Shown here piece after piece: positions 53,971 through 62,326 of a DNA stretch of 64,000 nt. Source of the DNA: Mesobacillus foraminis (lineage in GTDB: Bacteria; Bacillota; Bacilli; Bacillales; Cytobacillaceae). Location of the stretch: the NCBI RefSeq assembly GCF_004340465.1, contig NZ_SLVV01000001.1:62001-126000 (forward strand), written 5' to 3'. Every line of letters begins with the position of its first letter. The stretch's first letter is position 1. The notes below the pieces were generated by a model. That model saw only the letters and a list, made by a program, of their open reading frames with translations, had not been told where the DNA came from and ran no database searches. Made by a program: the position numbers and the translations under genes.

Positions 53971-55314
53971 TTAAACTTCCAGCCAGTTGTTAGCAATAAC
54001 TTTTTTGTACCAGTAGTAGCTGTCTTTTTTCGTACGTACCAGTGTCCGATAATCGACATGGATAATCCCAAACCGCTTGCTGTATCCTTCCGCCCACTCA
54101 AAGTTGTCCATCAGTGACCAGAGGAAATATCCTTTAATGTTGACACCTGATTCGATCGCCCTGCTTAATGCCGCCAAATGGTGCTGAAGATAGCTGATCC
54201 GCCGGTCATCCTTCACCCGTCCATCTGCAGGCTCGTCATTGTAGCAGGCACCATTTTCGGTAATATAAATCGGGATGTCACCATACCTCCCGGCAATATA
54301 GGTTAAGACCTTATAAAATCCATCGGGATAGACGGGCCAGCCTATATCTGTGCGTTCTACTCCCGTTTCAATATGCTCTGTATCAAATAAACCACTATCC
54401 TCTTTATAGCGTGCAAGATTGCCGGTATAATAGTTAATCCCAAGGAAATCGACAGGCTGCCGGATAGCCTCCAGATCTCCCTCTTCAAGCTGCAGTCCCA
54501 CACCTTTCTTGTTAAACCAATCCAGCATGAACTGCGGATATTCACCTTTAAAGACAGGATCCATAAACCATTCAATCTGCTGGCCTACTTCCCTCCGGCA
54601 TGCATCGATGTCCTGCTGTCTGCTGCTGAACGGCTCAAGCCAGGTGGTGTTGGGCGCAAATCCAATTTGCCCTTGCACCTCCAGTTCCCGGAACTTTTGG
54701 ACGGCTTTCCCGTGTGCCACCAATAAATGATGGGAAATAGTGGTTGCAAGCTGCAAATCCTGATTGCCCGGGGCATGGACTCCCATATGGTTGGACAGAA
54801 ATGACACACACCATGGCTCGTTAAGAGTAAGCCAATGCTTGATTTTCCCATTAAACTCATTAAACATCGTTTCTGCATAGGTAACGAATGCACCAATTGT
54901 GTCCCGATTTGCCCATCCACCTTTATCCTGTAGTGCCTGATGAAGGTCCCAATGGTAGAGCGTACACATAGGCTCAATGCCGTTTTCAAGCAATTTATCG
55001 ACAAAACGGTGGTAAAAAGCCAATCCCGGCTGGTTGATTTCTCCTGTTCCCTCTGGATAGATCCGCGGCCATGAAACAGAAAAGCGGTACATCGTAATTC
55101 CCAATTCTTTCATAAGTTCAATATCTTCTTCATAGCGGTGATAGCTGTCACACGCTATGTCACCGTTATCCCCGTCCTTCACTTTTCCAGGTGTATGCGA
55201 AAAGGTATCCCATATTGAAGGGCCGCGCCCATCTTCAAAAGCAGCTCCTTCAACCTGATAGGCAGCAGTCGCACTGCCCCACTTTATTCCATTAGGAAAT
55301 TGTATAATTGCCAT
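53971..55314 (-). CDS. Glycoside hydrolase family 1 beta-glucosidase/galactosidase
   Basis: 447 residues from the ATG at 55314, with GGAGGG six bases upstream. No signal peptide. Acid/base Glu166 in WLTLNEPW, nucleophile Glu353 in IYITENGA. FPNGIKWGSATAAYQVEGA at the N-terminus is the GH1 signature; SLMDNFEWAEGYSKRFGI shows the free-sugar (not phospho-sugar) type, since the W-A-E region lacks the S-K-Y phosphate triad. Acts on terminal beta-glucose or beta-galactose. In a xyloglucan setting it could supply the beta-galactosidase step, as no GH2/35/42 is present in the window. Confidence 0.94.
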   Translation of the reverse strand: MAIIQFPNGIKWGSATAAYQVEGAAFEDGRGPSIWDTFSHTPGKVKDGDNGDIACDSYHRYEEDIELMKELGITMYRFSVSWPRIYPEGTGEINQPGLAFYHRFVDKLLENGIEPMCTLYHWDLHQALQDKGGWANRDTIGAFVTYAETMFNEFNGKIKHWLTLNEPWCVSFLSNHMGVHAPGNQDLQLATTISHHLLVAHGKAVQKFRELEVQGQIGFAPNTTWLEPFSSRQQDIDACRREVGQQIEWFMDPVFKGEYPQFMLDWFNKKGVGLQLEEGDLEAIRQPVDFLGINYYTGNLARYKEDSGLFDTEHIETGVERTDIGWPVYPDGFYKVLTYIAGRYGDIPIYITENGACYNDEPADGRVKDDRRISYLQHHLAALSRAIESGVNIKGYFLWSLMDNFEWAEGYSKRFGIIHVDYRTLVRTKKDSYYWYKKVIANNWLEV

Positions 55315-55473
55315 TTCTATCCCTCCGTTTATCCCAGCTAGCACTGGTCCAAGAATACCTATTTTGCAACGAGTCCTCTGCATCTACTGGGGTTTCGGTC
55401 GCATTCAAGAATAGGTTCTTGGGTTCGCATATATCCAAGTGATAACCTATAAACCCCACAGCCAGCTTTCATT

Positions 55474-55506
55474 AGAATGAGATGATGGCCTGCATCACCT
55501 CATTCT
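55474..55506 (-). other. Intercistronic hairpin between GH31 and GH1 genes
   Basis: 14-bp stem AGAATGAGATGATG / CATCACCTCATTCT with one C-A mismatch, 5-nt loop, no T-run; more likely an mRNA-stability element than a terminator. Confidence 0.55.
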
Positions 55507-55531
55507 AGTCACAATTGCAGTCTCATATTTT

Positions 55532-57853
55532 TTATAAAAGGATGCTGAATGTCTGTGAGCCTCTTTCGGTCGTTACCTTTACTCCAAGCGGAGATAATTC
55601 GCTTGTTCCATTATCTACTCCGGAAATTTCGGATATCCCTCGCAGTACCAATGTCCAAGGCTTTTCAGCTGAAGACTGGGCTGACACTTGAATCTTGCCG
55701 TCCGTTCGTACAGCTGTGGCTTGTAGCTCAACCTCGGAATTTATATTTCGGATTTTCACCGTAGCCGTTTTTCCTTCCTCAAGCCCGAATAAATGGAGCT
55801 CCACACCGTCTCCATAATTATAGTCCGGCTTTGTTTCAACTTCGCCCAGGGCCAGGAGCGTATTTGGCCTTACATAGAGAGGCAGGCTTAAATAATCATG
55901 ATGTTCCTCTCTCCAGGTGCCGCCTTCTACCTGGTCATTAGACAATAAATGTGTCCATTTGCCCTGCGGCAGGTAAAAGGAGCTCTTTCCTTCCTCATTA
56001 AAGATCGGGGCCACAAGCAAGGAGTCTCCTAGCATATACTGTCTGTCCAGCGTTTCTGCAGCTGGGTCATCGGGAAACTCCAGGACCATCGCTCTCATCA
56101 TCGGCAGCCCTTCTGCAGCCGATTGGTTGGCACTTTCAAATAGATATGGCATCAGCCTGCATTTCAGTCTGGTAAAAAATCTGGTCACATCTACTGCTTC
56201 TTCGTCATATGCCCACGGCACCCGGTAGGATTTGCTGCCGTGCAGCCTGCTATGGCTGGATAAAAGTCCGAAGGCGACCCAGCGTTTGAACAGATCGGCA
56301 GGTGCCGTGCTTTCAAACCCTCCGATATCGTGGCTCCAGAAACCAAATCCGCTCAAGCCCAGAGATAAACCTCCCCGTATGCTTTCTGCCATGGATTCAT
56401 AGGTCGCATCACAGTCGCCGCCCCAATGGACTGGGAACTGTTGTCCTCCAGCCGTTGCAGATCGGGCAAACAAGGTTGCTTCCCCTTCCCCCAGCTTTTC
56501 TTTTAAGACATCATATACAAGCTTGTTATAAAGGAAAGTGTAATAGTTATGCATTTTATAAGGATCCGATCCGTCATGATAGACCACATCAGTCGGGATC
56601 CTTTCGCCAAAGTCAGTCTTGAAGGCATCGACTCCCATATCGACGAGCCGCTCCAAATGCCCTGCATACCATTCGCACGCGGCAGGGTTTGTAAAATCGA
56701 CTACTCCCATTCCCGGCTGCCATTTATCCCATTGCCAGACATCCCCATTGGCTTTTTTTAGCAGATAACCCTTTTCGGCCGCCTCGTCAAATAATCCTGA
56801 CTCCTGGGCAATATACGGATTGATCCACACGCAAATTTTCAGTCCGTTTTCCTTCAGCCTTTGCAGCATGCCTGCAGGGTCCGGGAACATTTTTTGATCC
56901 CATTCAAAGTCTGTCCATTTTAGGGCGTCCATCCAAAAACAGTCATAATGGAAGACTGATAAAGGAATATCCCGCTCCCGCATCCCTTCCACAAAGCCAG
57001 ATACCGTCTGTTCATCATAATTGGTTGTAAAGGATGTGGACAGCCATAGCCCGAAAGACCAGGCGGGCGGCAGGGCAGGCTTTCCAGTAAGATCTGTATA
57101 GGTGCCCACCACTTCTTTTAAGGACGCCCCGCCAATGATTACGTATTCCAGAGATTCTCCCTTTACACTGAACTGTACCTTTGATACCTTTTCAGATGCC
57201 ACCTCAAAGGATACATTCTCCGGATGATTGACAAAAACTCCATACCCCTTGTTCGATAAATAAAAGGGGATATTTTTATAAGCCTGCTCAGAACTGGTTC
57301 CGCCATCCCGATTCCATATGTCGACAGTCTGCCCGTTTTTTATAAAGGAGGTAAAACGCTCGCCAAGACCATAAACGTACTCGCCCACTCCTAGATTAAG
57401 CTCCTCCCGCATATATGTATTTTTATCTGCATCGGTTATGTGGGAGATTGCTTTGGTGTTGCTGCCCGTTATTTTCTTTCCATCATAGAAATATTCAATT
57501 CCCCAAGGGCCCTTTTTACTGATCTTGGCGGAGGTCTTTCCGCTAGTAAAGATAATCTCCTCGTCCGTTTCCGTTACATCTGCTGAAATTTTTTCTTCAT
57601 TTAACTGAAATTCAGGTCCTCGTTTCTTTGTCCCTTTATGATGATAAGCTTTGACTCTGATGGCATCTTCACGAGGAGAAGTAAATTCAATCGTCAGCAA
57701 TGCCGTATCCAGCTGGAAGGCCCTGTCGGAAAGATCCTTTGGAGCCACCAAGATCTTCAACCCTTCACCTGTTTTATATGCTCTAAAAAATTGGACACAT
57801 GAAATAAAGTCAAACCCTTCTCGAACCAGCCAGTTTCCATCTGTAAATTTCAT
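55532..57853 (-). CDS. yicI: Alpha-xylosidase, GH31 (YicI-type)
   Basis: Removes alpha-1,6-xylose from the non-reducing end of xyloglucan oligosaccharides (isoprimeverose units). 773 residues, close to E. coli YicI (772). Nucleophile Asp in DAFKTDFGERIPTD, acid/base Asp in VHWGGDCDATYESM; other landmarks are PPAWSFGLWLSTSFTTNYDE, FHYDCFWM, GLSGFGFWSHDIGGFE, and the YGLGERFT beta-domain motif. The FGER form is typical of alpha-xylosidases rather than alpha-glucosidases. No signal peptide. ATG with GGAGAGGTGG upstream. First glycosidase gene after the transporter genes. Confidence 0.95.
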   Translation of the reverse strand: MKFTDGNWLVREGFDFISCVQFFRAYKTGEGLKILVAPKDLSDRAFQLDTALLTIEFTSPREDAIRVKAYHHKGTKKRGPEFQLNEEKISADVTETDEEIIFTSGKTSAKISKKGPWGIEYFYDGKKITGSNTKAISHITDADKNTYMREELNLGVGEYVYGLGERFTSFIKNGQTVDIWNRDGGTSSEQAYKNIPFYLSNKGYGVFVNHPENVSFEVASEKVSKVQFSVKGESLEYVIIGGASLKEVVGTYTDLTGKPALPPAWSFGLWLSTSFTTNYDEQTVSGFVEGMRERDIPLSVFHYDCFWMDALKWTDFEWDQKMFPDPAGMLQRLKENGLKICVWINPYIAQESGLFDEAAEKGYLLKKANGDVWQWDKWQPGMGVVDFTNPAACEWYAGHLERLVDMGVDAFKTDFGERIPTDVVYHDGSDPYKMHNYYTFLYNKLVYDVLKEKLGEGEATLFARSATAGGQQFPVHWGGDCDATYESMAESIRGGLSLGLSGFGFWSHDIGGFESTAPADLFKRWVAFGLLSSHSRLHGSKSYRVPWAYDEEAVDVTRFFTRLKCRLMPYLFESANQSAAEGLPMMRAMVLEFPDDPAAETLDRQYMLGDSLLVAPIFNEEGKSSFYLPQGKWTHLLSNDQVEGGTWREEHHDYLSLPLYVRPNTLLALGEVETKPDYNYGDGVELHLFGLEEGKTATVKIRNINSEVELQATAVRTDGKIQVSAQSSAEKPWTLVLRGISEISGVDNGTSELSPLGVKVTTERGSQTFSILL

Positions 57854-57887
57854 TCTTAGTCCACCTCTCCTTTTTTAAATCCTGATA

Positions 57888-57916
57888 AAAGAGACCCGAA
57901 AACACTGGGTCTCTTT
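57888..57916 (-). terminator. Internal terminator between binding-protein and GH31 genes
   Basis: AAAGAGACCC / GGGTCTCTTT perfect 10-bp stem, 9-nt loop, then TTTTATC on the minus strand. Confidence 0.8.
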
Positions 57917-57926
57917 ATGGAAATTT

Positions 57927-59594
57927 CTATTTTTCCCAAAGCTTGACTCTCTCCTGAATTAGCTTCGTGCGTTCTTTCTCTGCTTTTTCAACACCTGCTT
58001 TATCGAGCTCTTTCAAGAAGGTATCATAGATTTTGTCAAACTCACCCGGGTCCGCCAATATCGCATCCGGAATTCTCTTTTTAACGATATCCATAGCCTT
58101 TTGCTCAATCAGTGCAAGCTCCGAATCATTCGGAACCTGGATATTAAAAGCAACTCCCCACGGTTTTACAGGGAATTCATCCTTCGTTGGATAAAGATCC
58201 TTCCACATCTCGACACCGTAATTCTTCAAGACTTCTTTCTCTACATCCGTATATGCTTCCTTAATTTGATCTTCGGACGCGATGGTGTATGTTTGGCCCG
58301 TTGCATCCTTGACACCATCTCCATACGATGGGGCAAATCCTTTCAATACACCAATTCCTGTTTTCTTCACATAATTTGCATCTGTGTTCCGAACCTTCAT
58401 TTCTTCCTCTGGAATGACGCGTTTGCCATCAACAAGGTCGTAATGCTCGCCCTCAATTCCCCAGTTTTGGAGGATTTGTCCCTCCTCGGATGCCAGGTAG
58501 TCAAGGAATTTAATTGCCGCGACCGGGTCTTCAGCATCCTTTGTAATTCCGATTCCCCATCCGGCGAGGTAGCCTGCATCCTGGAAGTTAGCATGCTTCA
58601 TTCCCTTTTCAAGAGTTGCAGGATACAAGCCATACATTCTTTCATGCATGCCCTGCTCCTTCATGGAACGCTGTGCCTCGGCAAATTGCCACTCATCATC
58701 AATAATTCCAAGTACCCGGCCAGAGGAAAGCTTTGCAAGATATTGATCGTACTTTTGGACAAAGCTCTCTGGGTCGAGCAAGCCGATATCATTCATATGA
58801 TTCAGCCAGCGGAAATACTCTTTTTCTTCCGGACGCTTATAATGCATGATGGCTTCATGGGTTTCAGGGTCAACATAATATTCCCCGTCATCAGAAGCAC
58901 CTGTTGACCAGAAGGCTGGATTGGTTGTCGAAATCATGATCCGCCAGTCATCCGCCAGCAGAGATAATCCAAGGGTCGGCTGACCATTAATGGTTGGATT
59001 CTTTTCTTTATATTCCTTTATCGCATTTTCAAAATCCTTGAGTGTTTCGATTTTTGGGTAGCCAAGGGCCTTTACGACATCATTCTGAAGCCCTACTCCG
59101 TGGCTTGGAGTCAAATACTGGGTATCAACGGGACTTGTAGGCAAAATATAAATCGACTCGTCGTCCTTGCTCCATTTCAGGCGGCTCATATATTCGCCAT
59201 AAATTTTCTTAAGGTTTGGTGCATGTTCTTCAATCAAATCGGTGAGGTCAATGAGTGCCCCTGCTTCGACCAGGGTCCCTGCCCCACCCTTTGGCCAAAT
59301 TAAATCCGGATACTCGCCGCTTGCCACCATTAAAGCAATTTTTTGAGTTCCGCCGTTCACATCGAACTCAGGATTCACCGTAACCCCGGTCTTTTCCTTT
59401 ACCACTTTTCCCACAGGGCTGTTCATATCATCCCATTGCGGATGCGGGTCGGCACTGAACAAGGTGAGCTCAGTGAGTCCCTCTTTATTTTTCTTTCCTC
59501 CCTCTTCATTGGAAGTTTTGCTGCTGCAGCCCGCGAGGACCAGCATAAGGCTTAAGACCATCAAAAAAGTGACTTTCCCAATGCGTTTTTTCAT
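57927..59594 (-). CDS. Oligosaccharide-binding lipoprotein (LplA-type)
   Basis: 555 residues, the long (about 500-560) class of CUT1-OPN binding proteins. Lipobox LVLAGC (Cys23). Landmarks: TELTLFSADPHPQWDDMNSP, MVASGEYPDLIWPKGGAGTL, YILPTSPVDTQYLTPSHGVG, and a long C-terminal helical region (KVLKGFAPSYGDGVKD...). Captures oligosaccharides outside the cell and hands them to the two permeases upstream. Paired with YesM/YesN in many Firmicutes. ATG with GGGGGT upstream. Confidence 0.94.
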   Translation of the reverse strand: MKKRIGKVTFLMVLSLMLVLAGCSSKTSNEEGGKKNKEGLTELTLFSADPHPQWDDMNSPVGKVVKEKTGVTVNPEFDVNGGTQKIALMVASGEYPDLIWPKGGAGTLVEAGALIDLTDLIEEHAPNLKKIYGEYMSRLKWSKDDESIYILPTSPVDTQYLTPSHGVGLQNDVVKALGYPKIETLKDFENAIKEYKEKNPTINGQPTLGLSLLADDWRIMISTTNPAFWSTGASDDGEYYVDPETHEAIMHYKRPEEKEYFRWLNHMNDIGLLDPESFVQKYDQYLAKLSSGRVLGIIDDEWQFAEAQRSMKEQGMHERMYGLYPATLEKGMKHANFQDAGYLAGWGIGITKDAEDPVAAIKFLDYLASEEGQILQNWGIEGEHYDLVDGKRVIPEEEMKVRNTDANYVKKTGIGVLKGFAPSYGDGVKDATGQTYTIASEDQIKEAYTDVEKEVLKNYGVEMWKDLYPTKDEFPVKPWGVAFNIQVPNDSELALIEQKAMDIVKKRIPDAILADPGEFDKIYDTFLKELDKAGVEKAEKERTKLIQERVKLWEK

Positions 59595-59653
59595 ACTTAC
59601 CCCCTGATTAAAGTTCTTTTTAATCTATAAAACATGCCTCAGGCAAATTGCCG

Positions 59654-60562
59654 TCAGCTTTTTACAGCTCCAATGGTCATCCCTTGAACAAAATACTTTT
59701 GGACAAAAGGGTAGACAGCCAGGATAGGGACTACCGTCACTACGGTAATCGCCATCTTGATAGATTCTGGTGACACAAATTGCGAAGCCTGATCCTGGGT
59801 CATTCCCCTCATGTCATTTGCATTGACACTTCCCATTGACGTGTTTTGAAGAATCTTCATCAGCTCGTACTGCAAAGTGGTTAGTGCAGGATTCTGGCTA
59901 TTGTATAAATACGTATCAAACCAGGAATTCCAATGGCCGACTGCCACAAACAAGGCAACTGTCGCAAGGACCGGCTTACAAAGGGGCAGGATGATTCTCC
60001 AGAAGATGGTAAAATCATTTGCTCCATCGATTTTCGCTGATTCCTGCAGGGAATAAGGCAGCCCGTCCATGAACGACCGGACAATGATGATATTAAAGGC
60101 ATTCACCATCCCAGGAATCAAGTAAACCCAAAACGTGTTAATCATGCCCAAGTCTCTAATTAGCATATAGCCAGGAATCAGTCCTCCAGAGAAATACATG
60201 GTCAGGACGATAATCGTGGATATTGCCTTTCTTCCCTGAAAGTCCGCCCGGCTCAAGGTGAACGCAACCATTGCTGAGGAAAGTACCCCAAGGATGGTTC
60301 CAATAACGGTCCGCGATGCCGAGTTCACGAAACCTGTAATCAAATCATCGTACTTAAAAATTTCAAGATAGTTTTCGAACGTAAATTGCCTTGGCCAAAT
60401 ATAAATTCCGCCCCGCACTGTATCCAGGGACTGGTTCAGCGAAATGGCCAGCACATTTAAAAATGGATAGAGAGTAACAATCATAATAATTGTCAGAAAA
60501 AGGTAGTTTCCGATATCAAACATCGTGTCATATTGCTTTTGTCTGCTAAACGTTTTGAACAA
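59654..60562 (-). CDS. Oligosaccharide ABC permease (LplC/YtcP-type)
   Basis: 302 residues, six membrane helices. EAA loop SLQESAKIDGANDFTIFWRI followed by ILPLCKPV (about 188-216). N-terminus QKQYDTMFDIGNYLFLTIIM and C-terminus FVQKYFVQGMTIGAVKS are those of the YtcP/LplC group. TTG start with GGGAG five bases upstream, 14 bp after the partner permease. The C-terminal MTIGAVKS tail is nearly invariant in this group. Confidence 0.94.
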   Translation of the reverse strand: MFKTFSRQKQYDTMFDIGNYLFLTIIMIVTLYPFLNVLAISLNQSLDTVRGGIYIWPRQFTFENYLEIFKYDDLITGFVNSASRTVIGTILGVLSSAMVAFTLSRADFQGRKAISTIIVLTMYFSGGLIPGYMLIRDLGMINTFWVYLIPGMVNAFNIIIVRSFMDGLPYSLQESAKIDGANDFTIFWRIILPLCKPVLATVALFVAVGHWNSWFDTYLYNSQNPALTTLQYELMKILQNTSMGSVNANDMRGMTQDQASQFVSPESIKMAITVVTVVPILAVYPFVQKYFVQGMTIGAVKS

Positions 60563-60576
60563 TCCTGCTCCCCCCT

Positions 60577-61572
60577 TTACATAACACTTTGATTTCCAAA
60601 CCGTTTGAAAATGCCGTTTGCCAGAAATAATAGAATGATGCTGACAACCGAGTTAAAGATGCCAATGGCTGTTCCGTAAGAGAACCGGCCAAGGCCAATC
60701 CCATAATTTAATGCATACAGATCAAGGACCTCCGAATAATCTACTACGAGTGAGTTTCCAAGCAAGAACTGCTTTTCGAACCCTATGCTTGTCAGATGAC
60801 CAATGGAGAGGATCAGCAGAACCAGTATGGTTGGACGGATTCCCGGCAATGTAACATGCCAGATCCTCCTCCATCTTCCTGCACCATCAACCTTCGCAGC
60901 TTCATAGAGCTGCGGGTCAATTCCCGCTATGGCTGCCAGAAAGATAATGGCGTTCCAGCCCATTTCCTTCCATAGGTCAGACACGACAACGATTGACCAA
61001 AAATATTCTCCCTTTGCCATAAACTGAACAGGCTTGTCGACAATCCCCAAGCCGATTAGCAGCTCATTGATGATTCCGCCGTCAATGGACAGCATTTTCG
61101 TAACGATTCCAGCAACCACCACCCAGGATACAAAGTGGGGAAGATATGTAATCGTTTGCACCGTTCTTTTAAAAATAGACAGCCGAACCTCATTTAATAA
61201 GACCGCAAACAAAATCGGAAAAACAAATCCAATCGCCAGGCTCATCAGGCTCATCGCTAGAGTATTGCGAAGCACTAAATAGAAACGTTCGTCCGAGAAT
61301 AGTTGGATAAAGTGCTGGAATCCAACCCATTCCTGCTCCCAAAATGGAATGCCCGGCTTATAACTCTGAAACGCCATGCTCCAGCCCCATAAGGGCAAAT
61401 AATTAAAAATAATAACCAAAAGAACAAAAGGAATCGACATCATGTATAAATACTTTTGCTGCTTAAAAACCTTCCAAAACCCAGCCTTTTTCCTCTTCGG
61501 CTCTACGGCCAATGAATCTGAAAGCTCTCCTTCTAAGCCTGACTGGCCCGACATCCTGGTAACCGTTTTCAT
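60577..61572 (-). CDS. Oligosaccharide ABC permease (LplB/YteP-type)
   Basis: 331 residues, six membrane helices. FKQQKYLYMMSIPFVLLVII at the start of the membrane part, YLPLWGWSMAFQSYKPGIPF, and EAA loop QLYEAAKVDGAGRWRRIWHV followed by TLPGIRPT. First gene of the transporter operon. ATG with GGAGGAGG six bases upstream. The ATPase is missing, so a shared MsmX-like ATPase is expected (inference). Confidence 0.94.
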   Translation of the reverse strand: MKTVTRMSGQSGLEGELSDSLAVEPKRKKAGFWKVFKQQKYLYMMSIPFVLLVIIFNYLPLWGWSMAFQSYKPGIPFWEQEWVGFQHFIQLFSDERFYLVLRNTLAMSLMSLAIGFVFPILFAVLLNEVRLSIFKRTVQTITYLPHFVSWVVVAGIVTKMLSIDGGIINELLIGLGIVDKPVQFMAKGEYFWSIVVVSDLWKEMGWNAIIFLAAIAGIDPQLYEAAKVDGAGRWRRIWHVTLPGIRPTILVLLILSIGHLTSIGFEKQFLLGNSLVVDYSEVLDLYALNYGIGLGRFSYGTAIGIFNSVVSIILLFLANGIFKRFGNQSVM

Positions 61573-61598
61573 TTGGACCTCCTCCTTACTTCGTAATT

Positions 61599-61618
61599 TG
61601 ATAATAACGAAATTATCA
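61599..61618. promoter_or_regulatory. Inverted repeat upstream of the transporter operon
   Basis: TGATAAT (61599-61605), 6-nt gap, ATTATCA (61612-61618), 27 bp before the first permease gene. Possible operator or leader hairpin; the gap is too wide for a standard Fur box. Confidence 0.35.
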
Positions 61619-61806
61619 GTTTAATAACACCTGAATAATTAACACAAAAATCATATAAAAATTTCACTACTAATCTTCTAAACCAAAAGCCGTAAGGAAA
61701 CACGTGCTTTTACCATAAAAGCTGACGGTGTTTATCTTATTTCTAATAGGAGTTCCTCAATTAAATGTAGAATAAGTATAGCAACGTAAATTGGAGGGTT
61801 ATTGTT

Positions 61807-62163
61807 TTGAAGATTTTAATTGTGGAAGATGAATATATTCTCAGTGACTTAATACGAATGTTTTTAGAGCGGGAAACGTATCATGTGGATGTCGCCGATA
61901 CGGGAAATGGAGGTGTTGAAAAAGCGTTAAGCAACAACTATGATTTGATTATTTTAGATGTGTTCCTTCCTGGCATGGATGGTTACAGGGTACTCGAGGA
62001 AATTAGAAAAGCAAAAAATACTCCAGTCATCATGCTGTCGGCACAATGCAGCCCGGAAGACATAGAGCGGGGCATAAAACTGGGGGCAAATGAGTATCTT
62101 CCCAAACCCTTCAGTCCTAAGTCCCTGGTTCTGAAAGTCAAAGAATATTGTTCTATATCATAG
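61807..62163 (+). CDS. Receiver-only response regulator
   Basis: 118 residues, a single REC domain with no output domain: KILIVEDEYILSDLIRMFLE, phospho-Asp in DLIILDVFLPGMDGY (about Asp52), Thr-to-Ser at VIMLSAQ, Lys in EYLPKPFSPKSL. The sequence resembles the REC half of an OmpR-type regulator, but the next bases show no winged-helix continuation in any frame I read. TTG start with GGAGGG seven bases upstream. No kinase is adjacent. Could be a Spo0F-like phosphorelay intermediate or a diguanylate-signalling partner, or a truncated regulator. Confidence 0.85.
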   Translation: MKILIVEDEYILSDLIRMFLERETYHVDVADTGNGGVEKALSNNYDLIILDVFLPGMDGYRVLEEIRKAKNTPVIMLSAQCSPEDIERGIKLGANEYLPKPFSPKSLVLKVKEYCSIS

Positions 62164-62289
62164 ATCAACCCTTTCCACCTAAGGACAGAATAATCAACTA
62201 AAAAATAGTTTACGGGGATTCCCCTAACTTGTGCAACAAAACGCCTATCGTTTATGCAGGAAGTCCCTGTTCGGCCGTAAAGTAAGAAA

Positions 62290-62307
62290 GCTGCCTTTGA
62301 TGGCAGC
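62290..62307. terminator. Bidirectional terminator after the receiver gene
   Basis: GCTGCC / GGCAGC stem, loop tttgat, ATTTTTG on the plus strand and T-rich tail on the minus strand. Confidence 0.7.
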
Positions 62308-62326
62308 CTGATTTTTGTTCTAATCA

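Noticed and set aside
58101-58907. 268-codon open frame antisense to the LplA-type binding protein
   Set aside because: It is an antisense shadow; the minus-strand gene has clear family motifs and the plus-strand frame has none.
61599-61618. Fur box upstream of the oligosaccharide transporter
   Set aside because: The half-sites match Fur, but the 6-bp gap does not fit the 7-1-7 arrangement.
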